NCBI GenBank assembly: GCA_029979145.1
Contig: JAPOIC010000013.1
Coordinates: 1-17,556, forward strand
Origin: Opitutaceae bacterium
GTDB lineage: Bacteria > Verrucomicrobiota > Verrucomicrobiia > Opitutales > Opitutaceae
Length of the DNA: 17,556 nt
Direction: 5' to 3'
Shown here piece after piece: positions 1-7,491 of this stretch. Under the pieces are notes generated by a model that was given only the letters and a program-made list of their open reading frames with translations, was not told where the DNA came from and did no database searches. How positions within the stretch are numbered: position 1 is the first letter of the stretch; every line of letters starts with the position of its first letter. The position numbers and the translations under genes were made by a program.

Positions 1-195
1 CGGGCCGGCCCCGGCGACCTGATCGTGCACGACGCCCATACGATTCACCGCGCCGACGGCAACCGATCGGCGACGCGCACGCGCCAGGCGCTGGGCTTCA
101 TCTATTTCTCCGCCCGGGCCCGCGAGGACACCACGGCTGTGCGCGACTACCAGGCGAACCTCACCCGCGAAATGGTCGCGGCCGGCAAGCTTTAG
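1..195 (+). CDS. Phytanoyl-CoA dioxygenase-like protein, C-terminal end only
   Basis: This frame is open from the left edge to TAG and encodes the last 64 residues of a protein that starts outside the window. The motif HDAHTIHRADGNRS fits the C-terminal half of the double-stranded beta-helix of Fe(II)/2-oxoglutarate PhyH-family oxygenases. There the distal His (in HTIHRA) binds iron and an Arg about ten residues later (RTR or RQAL) binds 2-oxoglutarate. It is followed by a strand of the type GFIYFSARA. Such enzymes hydroxylate small molecules, and the substrate cannot be read from this fragment. The gene converges on the next one with only 2 bp between stops. Identity as a PhyH-like oxygenase is moderately sure because the first iron-binding HxD pair is not visible. 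Confidence 0.66.
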   Translation, partial: RAGPGDLIVHDAHTIHRADGNRSATRTRQALGFIYFSARAREDTTAVRDYQANLTREMVAAGKL

Positions 196-197
196 TC

Positions 198-850
198 TTA
201 GGTGCGCTTTGAACGGCCCGCCAGCCAGAGTGCGGCGGGCACACTGAAGGCCATGCTGCCGATCAGCGACATCGCGATGAACGCGAGCCGGCCGGGCCGG
301 CGCAGCCCAAGGCGGCCGATGAGCCAGGCAAATAGAAACATCAGGAAAAAGGCCTCGGCGATGAAGACCAGCGCGATGGGATTGCGCAGCGCGGCCTCGA
401 CCAACACCGGCGGGGTAAGGGCATACCAGATGAAAATGCCGTTAGGCACACCGTGCCAGTTTTTCTGCCGGAACACGCGCTCGCCGTAGGGTTCGGGCGC
501 GCCGAAGCGGCAGAGCGTGTCGAGGTAGGTTTTCGTGGGGTCGATCAGCAATTCGCCGCCGGGAAAAACCGGACCGGCCGCCGGATCGTCCCAGCAGATG
601 TGCCGGTGCTGCGTGTAGATGCCGACAGCGTGCGGGATTTTTTCAGCCGCTTGTAGAGGTCGAACGGGATACCGGTGCCGCCCACGCCGGTTTCCCAGAC
701 ATTGACGCCGCAACGGGCGGCGTTGCCGCCGAGCCAGTCGGACTTTTCCACCAGCAGCACGCGCTGACCAAGCCGCGCGGCCGCGAGCGCCGCGCCGAAC
801 CCGCCGGAGCCCGCTCCGGCGACGATGAGGTCGTGGTGGGCGGTCTTCAT
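198..850 (-). pseudogene. FAD-dependent oxidoreductase remnant, frameshifted and joined to a membrane-protein tail
   Basis: Translation from ATG at 850 gives a dinucleotide-binding start (LIVAGAGSGGFGAALAAARLG, then VEKSDWLGGNAARCGVN) typical of PF12831 FAD oxidoreductases. At a run of six T on the plus strand (638-643, A6 in the message) the frame is lost. Adding one A restores YKRLKK-IPHAVGIYTQHRH followed by CWDD and FPGGELLIDPTKTY, which fits the same family. Around residue WHGV (about position 450) the sequence changes to two hydrophobic helices (about 240-420) with a basic end, WLAGRSKRT. That tail vaguely recalls DUF2834-type membrane proteins, but I am unsure. A corrected product would be only about 217 residues, against the roughly 400-600 usual for the FAD family. 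The start codon overlaps the stop of the upstream SGNH gene (ATGA), so the two were probably co-translated. I read this as a decayed deletion fusion. A sequencing indel could explain the frameshift but not the tail swap. Confidence 0.75.
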
Positions 851-1800
851 TTCAACAGGGCGGACAGTGCCCGATAGTAGATCCAGTGGCCGAAATCGTT
901 GGGATGATTGATGTTGTTGGCGAGCAGGTCTTCGGGGCGCTTTCTTGCGGTGATGTGCTGCCAAAGCGCAAAGACGTCGGCGAATGCCGAGTCCGTGCGG
1001 GTGGCCACGTCGCGTGTGACCTCGGCGTAGCGTTCCATGCGGTTGGCACTGTGCCGCCAGCGAGGGTTGGGCGGGAATGCCGAGCAAAGGACGATCTCCG
1101 CGCCGGTGGCGCGAATGCGCTCCACGATTTCCCGCAATTGGGCGCGAAAGCGGGGCAACGGGACGCTGCCGCGATTGTGGTCATTCATGCCGAAGGCCAC
1201 GACGACGAGGCTAGGTTTGTGTCGCAGCACCTTGTCTTCGAGTCGTTGCAAGCCTTGGGTGGTCGTGTCGCCGCCCGTTGCGCCATTGACCACCGAGATG
1301 CGGGCGCGGGGATGGCGGGCGCGCAGGTCGCGCACCCAGCGTTGCCAGAAGATCAATCGGGGTGTGCTGGCCTCTCCGCCCCAGGTGATGCTGTCGCCGA
1401 AGGCGACTACCTTGAGGGCAGCGCCCGTGCGCAGCCGTGTCCGGGCGCCGCGCAGCTGCGGCGATCCGGAGGCGCCGCGCAATTCGATCCGGTGGGGCGT
1501 ATGGTAGTCGACGTAGGCAAAGAACGCCTGATTCCCATAGCCGGGAAACCGCGTGTGGTCGAACCGCTGCTGACCGAACAGAATATTCGTGCGAAAGTCC
1601 GGAATTCGTGATCCCGGCAGTCGGATCAGCGTGCCGGCGGCAGGATCAAACGCATAGTCCCGCCCTTCTTCGTAAACGAGACTCCGGCGCTGACGCAAAT
1701 AGGTGCGGCGCAACTCCAGTTGCGCCCGCGGAGCCGGGGTGAAGGCCAGAAACGACGGTTGATCGCCGACGAAGACAAGGGGTTCGCCATACAGGCGCAT
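847..1800 (-). CDS. SGNH/GDSL-family hydrolase with N-terminal beta-rich domain
   Basis: This 317-residue protein has the full set of SGNH blocks: FGDSITWGG with nucleophile Ser137, NGATGGDTT with the block II Gly, AFGMND with Asn206, and HPNDFGH with the Asp302/His305 pair. Residues 1 to about 110 form a beta-rich N-terminal segment (YEEGRDY, SRIPDFRTNILFG) that I recall from other SGNH hydrolases of carbohydrate-degrading bacteria. It may help in substrate binding. No signal peptide is evident, so a cytoplasmic esterase or deacetylase acting on an acylated sugar or similar ester is the likely role. The ATG at 1800 has no obvious Shine-Dalgarno sequence and no better in-frame start was found. 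The stop TGA overlaps the ATG of the broken FAD oxidoreductase by 4 bp. The fold is certain; the substrate is not known. Confidence 0.88.
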   Translation of the reverse strand: MRLYGEPLVFVGDQPSFLAFTPAPRAQLELRRTYLRQRRSLVYEEGRDYAFDPAAGTLIRLPGSRIPDFRTNILFGQQRFDHTRFPGYGNQAFFAYVDYHTPHRIELRGASGSPQLRGARTRLRTGAALKVVAFGDSITWGGEASTPRLIFWQRWVRDLRARHPRARISVVNGATGGDTTTQGLQRLEDKVLRHKPSLVVVAFGMNDHNRGSVPLPRFRAQLREIVERIRATGAEIVLCSAFPPNPRWRHSANRMERYAEVTRDVATRTDSAFADVFALWQHITARKRPEDLLANNINHPNDFGHWIYYRALSALLK

Positions 1801-1897
1801 GGGGTGAGGGCGGCTCGGGCGTGCCGAAAGCCCGTCAGCCTCCCGAAGGATGACGGCGGCAGGCTTCGCTGCGTGAGAGGGTTGGGGCTGGTTGGCG

Positions 1898-1939
1898 TTG
1901 GAATATGCTGCAGAATGGCTGGCCGAGCCGTAGTTCCAA
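1898..1939 (-). terminator. Nested hairpin just downstream of the tRNA gene
   Basis: TTGGAA (1898-1903) pairs with TTCCAA (1934-1939), and inside it GGCT (1917-1920) pairs with AGCC (1926-1929) around a five-base loop. The structure begins about 12 bp past the 3' end of the minus-strand tRNA, a sensible place for termination or 3' processing. No T-run follows, so it is not a classical intrinsic terminator. The rest of the 150 bp between the tRNA and the SGNH gene shows nothing else I can support. Confidence 0.25.
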
Positions 1940-1950
1940 AGAGCGAAGGC

Positions 1951-2026
<76 letters not shown>

Positions 2027-2044
2027 CTGACCCATAAAGATTTG

Positions 2045-2644
2045 TCATCGGGCCGGGGGTGTCGAGCCAAAGGCGGTCGGCGGCAAAGGTGGGTTGCCGG
2101 CGCGTTCCGCCTGCTGGTGGACGCGCAGGGCGGTTACATCGACGAAGCCGTTGTTCAATGCGTAGGCCTGCAGCTCGGCTGCCGTGTGAAGGTCGAGCCG
2201 GGCCATGATGTTGCGGCAGTGGCTTTGGACCGTGCTGGCGCTGAGCCCTAGCATGGCGGCGCCTTCGGGGTTGCTAAAGCCGGCGCCGATGAGCTTGAGC
2301 ACCTCTTGCTCGCGGTTGGAAAGAATGCGCGAATAGTGATCGGGATCCGCACGGCTGACCCGGCGGCGGCGCACGATGCTTTCACTGTAGTAGCGACCGC
2401 CCGAAGCCACGATTTCAATCGCGGCGAACAGCACATCAAGCGGGTCTTCTTTGTGCACAAAACCGGGGAGGTTGGCCGCAAACGCTTCCTCGAGCAGGAA
2501 GTCCTCGCCGATGCACGTCATCCAGACCATGCGCAGGTCGGGGGCGCGTTGCCGCAGTTCGGCGACCATGGCGAAGGAGGTTTCAGTGCCCAGGCGCACG
2601 TCGACGAGGGCAACGTCGGCTTCGGACCAGACGGCGTTTGCGAC
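2045..2644 (-). pseudogene. LuxR/NarL-type response regulator lacking its N-terminus
   Basis: The C-terminal half is a clear GerE/LuxR helix-turn-helix: LSNREQEVLKLIGAG, then LGLSASTVQSHCRNIMARL. Before it lies most of a receiver domain, with the phosphoacceptor Asp in DVALVDVRL, the conserved Thr in VWMTC and the Lys in FVHKED. Reading upstream, the frame hits TAG at 2645-2647. The first strand and acidic pair of the receiver are absent, and none of the three upstream frames supplies them. A GTG at 2599 could formally start a 184-residue product, but this begins after the phosphoacceptor Asp, so phosphorylation control would be lost. Loss of the N-terminus by rearrangement seems more likely than a frameshift. 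The stop is only 18 bp from the 5' end of the tRNA. A surviving DNA-binding fragment cannot be excluded. Confidence 0.78.
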
Positions 2645-2777
2645 CTATGTGGAGCACGGCACGTTGGCGAGCCGGCTGGTCCGGGCTTTGGGACCGGCGC
2701 CCACGGTGGAAACGGTGACCACGGTTTATCGGCGACTGGCCAAGGGGCTCGACGCCAACCGTGGGTTCAAACTTTAG
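2634..2777 (+). pseudogene. C-terminal tail of an unrecognised gene, cut at a breakpoint
   Basis: One plus-strand frame ending in TAG at 2777 reads like genuine protein from about 2634 on: YVEHGTLASRLVRALGPAP, then VYRRLAKGLDANRGFKL. It looks helical, with GC-rich third positions. Further left the same frame is just the antisense of the response regulator and looks noncoding. The tail therefore has lost its N-terminus at the same spot where the opposite-strand response regulator lost its own. A GTG at 2649 could begin a 42-residue peptide, but no ribosome site supports it. I could not place it in a family; a ligase-type C-terminus crossed my mind without firm grounds. The 79 bp from here to the next gene hold nothing I can identify. 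Confidence 0.35.
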
Positions 2778-2856
2778 GGCGTTTCACGGGCGCGGGCATT
2801 GAGGCTGGCGTTGCGGGTTTTGCGCGGCAGGTTCGACTCCACCCGACTGGCCTGCC

Positions 2857-4719
2857 ATGACCTTTGATCAACCCCACCTGGCTGCCTCCGCCCTCAACTG
2901 CGACGTGCTCGTGGCCGGTGGCGGTTTGTCCGGCGTTTGCTGTGCGTTGTCGGCGGCGCGCAACGGCGCGCGGGTCATCCTCTGCCAGGACCGGCCCGTG
3001 CTTGGCGGCAACGCGAGCAGCGAAATCCGCATGCACGTCGTCGGCGCCAACAGCATGCGGCCTTGCGCCGACCTTGAGCTGGAGGCGCGCGAGACGGGCA
3101 TCGTGGAAGAGATTCGCCTGGAGAACGCCGTGCGCAATGCGCAGCGGTCGCCGTCGATGTTCGACCAGATCCTTTACGAGAAATGCGTGGCCGAGCCCAA
3201 CCTGCGCGTGATGCTGAACACCACGGTGGCGGGGGTGGCGAAGAGCGGACGACGCCTCACCGCGGTGCAGGCATGGCGGCTTTCCACGGAGGAGAAATTC
3301 ACGATCACGGCGTCGGTGTTTGTCGACTGCACGGGCGACTCCGGCCTCGCGGCGGCGGCTGGCGCGGCGCACCTCGAGGGGCGCGAGGCCAAGGCGCAGT
3401 TCGGCGAATCGCTGGCGCAGGATACGGCGGATCACAAACGGCTGGGCTCCACGATCCTGTTCATGGCGCGCAAGCACGACCGGCCGATGCCGTTTACGCC
3501 GCCGCCGTGGGCGCGCAAGTTCACCGAGGAACAATTGAAGCTCCGGCCGCACGCGACGGGCGACGTCGACTACGGTCTCGAATACGGTTTCTGGTGGCTC
3601 GAGTGGGGTGGGCAGTTCGACACGATTCGCGAAAACCCGAAGGTGCACCACGAGCTGCTCGCGATCGTGATGGGCATTTGGGACCACGTGAAGAACGGCG
3701 GCGACCACGGCGCGGACCACTGGGCGCTGGATTGGTTTGGCGCCGTGCCCGGCAAGCGCGAAAGCCGCCGGCTGCTCGGCCGCCACGTGCTGACCGAGCG
3801 CGACGTGATGGAGTCCACCGCGCAGCCCGACGCCATCGCCTATGGCGGCTGGCCCATTGACCTGCATCCGCCCGAGGGCGTGGACCGGCCTGACGAGAAA
3901 CCATGCGCGCAACATCCCGTGCCATGGCTTTACGACATCCCGCTGCGCTGCTGCGTGGCGCGCGATTTCGACAACCTCATGTTTGCCGGGCGCAATTTGT
4001 CCGCCACGCACGTGGCCTTCGCCTCGACCCGCGTCATGGCCACCTGCGGTGTGGTCGGCGAGGGCGTGGGTGTGACCGCGGCCCTGGCCGTGCGCGACGG
4101 CACCACGCCCGGCGCGATGGTCGATTCACCCGCGGCAATCGCCCAAGTGCAGCAGCAACTCCTGCGGCAGGACGCGTGGCTCATCGGCCGGACGCTGGAC
4201 GATTCGGGCGACCTGACCCGCACTGCGACGATCACCGCCTCCAGTTCCGCGCCCAACGGCTCGCCGGAAAACGTGCGCTCCGGCGTCAACCGCACCGTGA
4301 CCGGCCCGCGCGGCGTGAAACGCGAGCGAGAACTGCCCGGCACGCACCGCTGGATCAGCGACCCTGCGGCGGGCTTGCCCGCGTGGATCGAGTTGCGCTG
4401 GCCCGAGCCGCAACCCGTCTCGTGCGTGGAGCTCGTCTTCGACACCGGCCTCCACCGCCATCTCACGCTCACGCAGTCCGACGCTTATTGCGCGAAAATG
4501 TGCTGGGGCCAGGGCCAGCCTGAGACGGTAAAGGACTACGAACTTCTCGTGGAGCGTGCTGGTGAGTGGACCGCAGTCGCATCTATGCAAGGCAACTGGC
4601 AGCGCCGCGTGCAGCAGTTGATTTCGGGTGGTGCCATCACCTCCGTGCGCCTGCGGGTGCTGGCAACATGGGGTGGGGCCGATGCGCGGGTGATGCGCCT
4701 CAGCGCATATGCTGCTTGA
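2857..4719 (+). CDS. FAD-dependent oxidoreductase (PF12831-like) with C-terminal beta-sandwich-like domain
   Basis: The 620-residue product opens with a Rossmann FAD site, DVLVAGGGLSGVCCALSAAR (GxGxxG at 21-26), followed by LGGNASSEIRMH. It carries VFVDCTGDSGLAAAAGA around 154-170 and a second FAD contact NLMFAGRNLSATHVAF near 372-390. These are hallmarks of the PF12831 flavoproteins that abound in Verrucomicrobia and Planctomycetes and whose substrates are mostly unknown. Residues about 465-620 form a separate region rich in Trp and strands (LPAWIELRWPEPQPVSCVEL, later VRLRVLATW) resembling a galactose-binding or F5/8-type C domain. No signal peptide is visible. It is a distant relative of the broken oxidoreductase at 198-850 (GAG/GGG site plus LGGNA). 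It converges on the catabolic operon, with 3 bp between stops. The ATG at 2857 lacks a clear ribosome site. Confidence 0.9.
   Translation: MTFDQPHLAASALNCDVLVAGGGLSGVCCALSAARNGARVILCQDRPVLGGNASSEIRMHVVGANSMRPCADLELEARETGIVEEIRLENAVRNAQRSPSMFDQILYEKCVAEPNLRVMLNTTVAGVAKSGRRLTAVQAWRLSTEEKFTITASVFVDCTGDSGLAAAAGAAHLEGREAKAQFGESLAQDTADHKRLGSTILFMARKHDRPMPFTPPPWARKFTEEQLKLRPHATGDVDYGLEYGFWWLEWGGQFDTIRENPKVHHELLAIVMGIWDHVKNGGDHGADHWALDWFGAVPGKRESRRLLGRHVLTERDVMESTAQPDAIAYGGWPIDLHPPEGVDRPDEKPCAQHPVPWLYDIPLRCCVARDFDNLMFAGRNLSATHVAFASTRVMATCGVVGEGVGVTAALAVRDGTTPGAMVDSPAAIAQVQQQLLRQDAWLIGRTLDDSGDLTRTATITASSSAPNGSPENVRSGVNRTVTGPRGVKRERELPGTHRWISDPAAGLPAWIELRWPEPQPVSCVELVFDTGLHRHLTLTQSDAYCAKMCWGQGQPETVKDYELLVERAGEWTAVASMQGNWQRRVQQLISGGAITSVRLRVLATWGGADARVMRLSAYAA
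4693..4708. terminator. Small hairpin at the convergent gene ends
   Basis: ATGCGC, a four-base loop CTCA, and GCGCAT form a perfect 6-bp stem inside the last codons of the FAD oxidoreductase. It lies just before the two convergent stops (4719 and 4723). It could act on either strand but has no T-run on either side. Because the genes are 3 bp apart, any terminator must lie inside coding sequence here. Confidence 0.2.
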
Positions 4720-4722
4720 TAC

Positions 4723-5724
4723 TCAGGTCACCGTTGCGCGCGCGTTGGTGCGCAGCGACTCAAAGCAGGCCATGGTAAACTTCACCGCCTGAACCCCCTC
4801 TTCGAGCGTGGCCATAAGGTCGGGTTTGCCCTCGATGGCGTCGAGGAAGTCGTTGGCTTGGATCGTGAACGGGCCGTCGCGGCCGAGGGGAGTGAAGGAC
4901 TCCCAGGTCCACTCGGTTTCGCCGAGGGCCATGCGGCCCCAGCGGGTGCCTTGGAACTCCACTTTCACGCTGCCGCCGGGGCAGTGGAATTGCATGGTGG
5001 CTTCGTTCGGCGCCTGGAATTGGTTAAGCGTGTAGGTGATGATCGCGCCGTCGCGGTTGCGGGTGGTGACGGCGACGGTGTCCTCGACCTCGACGCCGTC
5101 GAGCACCTGTTGGCCGGCGTCGCAGAGGACGGACGCGGTTGGGCCGGTGATCCATTCGGTGAGGTTAAACATGTGGGTTATGGCGTCCTGGATGGCGCCG
5201 CCGCCTTGCGCGTGGTTGTTGTAATAGATCTCGCGGTAGGCGGGCCGGAACGTCGGGAAGTTCTGGCCGGAAATGATCGTGGCGGCGCGGACGGGGCCGA
5301 AGGTGCCGGTATCGAGAAACGCCTTGGCGGCGCGCACCTCGGGGCGGCTGTGCTGCACGTAGGCGATGCGGCAGACTTTGTCGCTGGCGACCGCGGCGGC
5401 CTGGAGCGCGGCCATGCCGTCGAGGTTGAGCGAGAGCGGCTTTTCGATGAGACAGTGTTTCCCGGCCTGCAGCACCTTGGTGGCGATGGCCACGTGGCTC
5501 GGCGCGGGCGTGGCGATGAGCACGGCCGTCACGGCGGGGTCGGCGAGGGCGGCGGTCCAGTCGGACTGCGTCTCGGCGCCGTGTTTCTCGGCCATGGCGG
5601 CGAGGATCGCGGGGCGGTTGTCGCAGGCGATGACGCGGCAGCGGCCGGTGGCTTGGAAGTTGCGCAGGTGGCGTTCGCCGATGCTGCCGCAGCCGATGAT
5701 CAGGACGGTGGGAAGGGTGCTCAT
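4723..5724 (-). CDS. Gfo/Idh/MocA-family NAD(P)-dependent oxidoreductase
   Basis: This 333-residue enzyme shows the canonical Rossmann start VLIIGCGSIGERHL (GCGSIG at 11-16) and the family signature CLIEKPLSLN with Glu94-Lys95-Pro96. A C-terminal-domain motif GGGAIQDAITHMFNL holds Asp180 and His184, placed like the catalytic Asp/His of the family. Members oxidise or reduce a hydroxyl of sugars, inositols or related polyols in the cytoplasm. I chose the ATG at 5724 because MSTLPTVLIIGCG begins right at the Rossmann fold. An upstream ATG at 5787 would add 21 residues encoded by the hairpin repeat. It is the last gene of the minus-strand operon, separated from the SDR before it by 175 bp, so it may be expressed somewhat apart from the rest. 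The substrate is unknown. Confidence 0.88.
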   Translation of the reverse strand: MSTLPTVLIIGCGSIGERHLRNFQATGRCRVIACDNRPAILAAMAEKHGAETQSDWTAALADPAVTAVLIATPAPSHVAIATKVLQAGKHCLIEKPLSLNLDGMAALQAAAVASDKVCRIAYVQHSRPEVRAAKAFLDTGTFGPVRAATIISGQNFPTFRPAYREIYYNNHAQGGGAIQDAITHMFNLTEWITGPTASVLCDAGQQVLDGVEVEDTVAVTTRNRDGAIITYTLNQFQAPNEATMQFHCPGGSVKVEFQGTRWGRMALGETEWTWESFTPLGRDGPFTIQANDFLDAIEGKPDLMATLEEGVQAVKFTMACFESLRTNARATVT

Positions 5725-5751
5725 GGGAAAGTGTAAGTGCAGGGCGGGGTG

Positions 5752-5779
5752 GCCCTCCTTCGCCAAGGCTACGGAGGGC
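5752..5779. repeat. REP-like palindromic hairpin
   Basis: GCCCTCC (5752-5758) and GGAGGGC (5773-5779) pair perfectly, and inside them GCC (5762-5764) and GGC (5767-5769) could pair around AA. Flanking GGGGTG and CATCCCC can extend the stem past a bulge. It sits in the only sizeable gap of the operon (5725-5899). From memory, similar CCTTCGCCAAGGCTACGGAG palindromes are dispersed in Verrucomicrobia genomes. This window holds a single copy, so its repetitive nature cannot be shown here. Confidence 0.5.
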
Positions 5780-5899
5780 AGGCTCATCCCCGATGTTGGG
5801 TTGTGCGAGAGGCGGGATTTGGATATCCTGCCCTACAAGATTCAAAGGTGAAAGTGGCGGTTCAAGGGGTGGGTGTGGGCTCCAAAATGGGACCGGTGA

Positions 5900-6670
5900 T
5901 TACCAGGCAGTCCAGCCGCCGTCGACGGGCAGGGTGTGGCCGGTGACGTAGCTCGCGGCGTCGGAGAGGAGGAAGAGGACGGGGCCGGCCATCTCGTCGT
6001 TGCGCCCGATGCGTCGCAGCATGGTCTTGCGGTTGAGGTCGCCCATGAAGTTCGGATTGGCGGCCTGGGCGGCGGGGTTGGGAAACGGGCCCGGGGCGAT
6101 GCAATTGCAGCGGATGCCGTCGGGGCCGTAGTGCATCGCGAGGTAGCGCGCGAGCTGCACCATGCCGGCCTTGCTTACGCCGTAGTCGATGGGGTTGGGC
6201 TTCATCGCCTCGCGGTAGAGGTGCTTATCCGGCGGGACGAGGCCATACATGCTGGAGAACAGCAAGAGGCTGCCGGAGCCGCGCGGCTTCATCGCGTTGG
6301 CGAGCTCGCGGCAGAGCACGAAGGTCGGCACGAGCGACCGGTCGAGCGTGGCCTGAAAGATTTCGGCGGGCAGATCCTCAAGCGTGTGGCCCACGGAGGA
6401 CGCGAGCGCGAGGTGCACGAGCCCGTCGGGTACGCCGTGCTCGGCCATGAGCGGGGCAATCGCCGCGGGCAGCGCGGCCGCGTCGTTGACGTCGAGCTCG
6501 ATCGGCACGGTGCGCTGCAGGCCCGCGGAAGCCACGAGGGCGGCGGCCTTGCCGGGCAAGTCGAAGCACAGTACCTTCGCGCAGCACTGGTCCAAGGCCG
6601 TGGTGATGGCGGTGCCGAGGTAACCCGCGCCGCCGGTGACCCAGATGACCTTGCCCGCGGGTGTGTTCAT
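5900..6670 (-). CDS. SDR-family oxidoreductase, extended Ser-Tyr loop subgroup
   Basis: This 256-residue short-chain dehydrogenase has the cofactor motif VTGGAGYLG (residues 11-19), catalytic Ser in LLLFSSMYG (139/140), and Tyr163-x3-Lys167 in DYGVSKAGM. The C-terminal part is typical: LRRIGRNDEMAGPVLFLLSD, then GHTLPVDGGW. The Ser and Tyr are about 23 residues apart rather than the usual 12-14, owing to an insert around VPPDKHLYREAMKPNP. I recall this insert in SDRs of flagellin-glycan and nonulosonate loci such as PtmA. The ATG overlaps the stop of the preceding SDR by 4 bp (ATGA), so the two are translationally coupled and may work together or even as a hetero-oligomer. Asp38 after the second strand hints at NAD(H) preference. 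The substrate, probably a hydroxyl-bearing intermediate of the cluster, is unknown. Confidence 0.9.
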   Translation of the reverse strand: MNTPAGKVIWVTGGAGYLGTAITTALDQCCAKVLCFDLPGKAAALVASAGLQRTVPIELDVNDAAALPAAIAPLMAEHGVPDGLVHLALASSVGHTLEDLPAEIFQATLDRSLVPTFVLCRELANAMKPRGSGSLLLFSSMYGLVPPDKHLYREAMKPNPIDYGVSKAGMVQLARYLAMHYGPDGIRCNCIAPGPFPNPAAQAANPNFMGDLNRKTMLRRIGRNDEMAGPVLFLLSDAASYVTGHTLPVDGGWTAW

Positions 6671-7455
6671 TTCGCGGTATAGCCGCCGTCCACCGGGATG
6701 TTCACGCCGGTGATGTAGGTGGACGCGTCACTGAGCAGGAAGACCACCGCGCCGTTGATCTCGTCGGGATTGGCCATGCGGCCGAGCATCGTCATCTTGC
6801 CGTAGCGCTCGAGGAACGCGTCGGCCTGCGGGGTCTGCGGATTGAAGATGCCGCCGGGCGACACGGTGTTGCAGCGCACCTTCTTCAGGCCGAAGTAGGA
6901 GGCGTAGAATCGCGACATGTTGATCATGCCGGCCTTGTGGAAAAAGTAGTCGGGCATGGCCGACATGGCGGTGCCAGTGTAGTTGTGCGGATTGGGCCCG
7001 ACCATGCCCATCATCGAGGAAATACTGACGATGCTGCCGCCGTTGGCCTGCTGGCTCATCGTGTCGGCGAAGGCGTTCAGCGTGAGGTAACACCCGGTGG
7101 CGTTGGTCTCCATCGAGTCGCGCCACTCCTCGGCATGCGGCTTCTGGCCCTTCATCGGGCGGCTCACGGTGTTGTAAACAAGGCCGTCGACGCGCCCGTG
7201 CGCGGCGAGGACGGAGTCGCGGAAAGCGGCGACGGAGGCCTCGTCGCTCACGATGAGTTTATCGACCTGCACCTCGACGCCGGCGGCGCGCGCGTAGTCG
7301 CGGTCGGCGCCGAAGTTGTCGGGATTGCGCGTGCCCACGATGACGGTGGCACCCGCCTGGCCGAGGGCGACGACGAGCTCGCGGCCGAGGAGGCCGGTGC
7401 CGCCGACCTGCACGACGACTTTGCCGTCAAGGGTGATGCCTTTGGAGGTGCTCAT
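6667..7455 (-). CDS. SDR-family oxidoreductase, extended Ser-Tyr loop subgroup
   Basis: The 262-residue product reads VVVQVGGTGLLGREL (cofactor glycines around 18-24), Ser147 in SIVSISSMMG, and Tyr170-x3-Lys174 in DYFFHKAGM. It ends NIPVDGGYTAK. As in the downstream SDR, Ser and Tyr are about 23 residues apart, with an insert MVGPNPHNYTGTAMSAMP. The two proteins are clearly related in their C-terminal thirds (RCN, SP/AP, FLLSDA, PVDGG) and probably arose by an old tandem duplication. The usual NAG motif is replaced by YNTVSRP. Start: the ATG at 7455 precedes MSTSKGITLDGKVVV, a normal SDR beginning. A more distal ATG would add 24 unlikely residues that include the intergenic hairpin. A 76-bp gap separates it from the aldolase upstream. 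It is likely a cytoplasmic NAD(P)-dependent alcohol dehydrogenase or ketoreductase. Confidence 0.88.
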   Translation of the reverse strand: MSTSKGITLDGKVVVQVGGTGLLGRELVVALGQAGATVIVGTRNPDNFGADRDYARAAGVEVQVDKLIVSDEASVAAFRDSVLAAHGRVDGLVYNTVSRPMKGQKPHAEEWRDSMETNATGCYLTLNAFADTMSQQANGGSIVSISSMMGMVGPNPHNYTGTAMSAMPDYFFHKAGMINMSRFYASYFGLKKVRCNTVSPGGIFNPQTPQADAFLERYGKMTMLGRMANPDEINGAVVFLLSDASTYITGVNIPVDGGYTAK

Positions 7456-7491
7456 GGGTTTAAATTTTTGCTGCGTGAAGACGGGATCATG

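Noticed and set aside
638..643. Programmed -1 frameshift site
   Set aside because: The A6 run could slip, but the downstream part is itself an aberrant fusion, so decay or error is simpler.
2767..4011. Long minus-strand open frame of 414 codons
   Set aside because: It is antisense to the FAD oxidoreductase, rich in His, Arg and Ala, with no recognisable motif; an effect of high GC.
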